A stretch of 10,140 nt of DNA from positions 1-10,140 of the forward strand of contig CAAGNL010000040.1 in NCBI GenBank assembly GCA_900771305.1, given 5' to 3'. The translations under genes were made by a program, and so were the position numbers. The notes under the pieces were generated by a model, which worked only from the letters and a program-made list of their open reading frames with translations, was not told the DNA's origin and did no database searches. Positions 10,008 to 10,140 of this stretch are shown in pieces; the first letter of the stretch is position 1, and each line of letters opens with the position of its first letter. Origin of the DNA: Kiritimatiellia bacterium. GTDB lineage: Bacteria > Verrucomicrobiota > Kiritimatiellia > RFP12 > UBA1067.

Positions 10008-10047
10008 GCATCTGAGCATCTGAGCAAAAGTGCATCTGAGCTTTTCG
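10008..10047. repeat. Short tandem array with an 8-bp period
   Basis: Five consecutive octamers read GCATCTGA, GCATCTGA, GCAAAAGT, GCATCTGA, GCTTTTCG. Three are identical and all start with GC. The third and fifth carry AAAAG and CTTTT, which could pair. It directly follows inverted repeat 4. Confidence 0.6.
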
Positions 10048-10140
10048 AGTCGTCGAGTCCGAAGCCCCAGTCGGCTTTCAGGATCTTCCCATTGTCTGAA
10101 AGGCATATGCGGCTTCTCCCCGCTTTTTCTAAACGCGACG

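Larger units (their letters stand above)
9818..10140. other. Non-coding region at the right edge
   Basis: No convincing gene was found in these 323 bases. They hold the promoter at 9828-9857, four consecutive inverted repeats (9863-10004), an array with an 8-bp period (10008-10047) and, at about 10053-10075, a small hairpin (AAGCC/GGCTT). A weak GCGG...CCGC stem followed by TTTTT lies near 10109-10132. Short open frames exist on both strands, but they overlap the repeats and promoter and resemble no protein family I know. Confidence 0.6.

Noticed and set aside
9814..10035. Minus-strand frame of 73 codons just before the DUF4143 gene
   Set aside because: It runs through the hairpins and the strong promoter at 9828-9857, has no ribosome-binding site, and has low-complexity Arg-rich composition.
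9863..10047. CRISPR array
   Set aside because: The repeat units are hairpins of different sequence or 8-base units; there are no constant direct repeats with spacers of CRISPR length.
9975..10140. Minus-strand frame open from the window edge to a TGA at 9975-9977 (possible 3' end of a gene)
   Set aside because: It ends inside inverted repeat 4, includes the 8-bp array (a period that is not a multiple of three), and the translated Arg-rich sequence resembles no family. A gene entering from the right cannot be fully excluded.

Overview
The window most likely comes from an uncultured, GC-rich bacterium of the Verrucomicrobiota/Kiritimatiellota (PVC) group, possibly a gut or rumen Kiritimatiellae-type lineage. 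This is inferred from the secreted leucine-rich-repeat protein at the left edge, whose C-terminal 'WQDYVAGTDPTD' segment I associate from memory with large secreted-protein families of that group. The glutamate synthase genes do not narrow the taxonomy.

Layout. (1) 1-1031, minus: 5' part of a secreted BspA-type leucine-rich-repeat protein, cut by the window edge. (2) 1032-1429: divergent control region. It holds a sigma-70-type promoter for the leftward gene, two dyad sites, and a near-perfect sigma-54 promoter for the rightward operon. (3) 1430-7189, plus: gltB and gltD, the two subunits of NADPH-dependent glutamate synthase, separated by 60 bp containing a hairpin and closed by a strong rho-independent terminator. 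(4) 7266-9817, minus: two unrelated AAA-type ATPases (an ATPase_2-like protein with a C-terminal winged helix, and an AAA_14/DUF4143 protein). Each has its own promoter of the same design and probably a very short or absent 5' leader. (5) 9818-10140: no convincing gene. It holds the second ATPase promoter, four consecutive inverted repeats, and a short array with an 8-bp period.

How the parts fit. GltBD turns glutamine plus 2-oxoglutarate into two glutamates, and the sigma-54 promoter with an upstream NtrC-like dyad links it to nitrogen control. The two ATPases are lower in GC, use another promoter type and look like accessory genes; nothing in the sequence ties them to nitrogen metabolism. 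No phage, transposon, CRISPR, tRNA or rRNA sequence was seen. The best candidates for something undescribed are the hairpin cluster at 9863-10004 and the shared promoter design of the ATPase genes.
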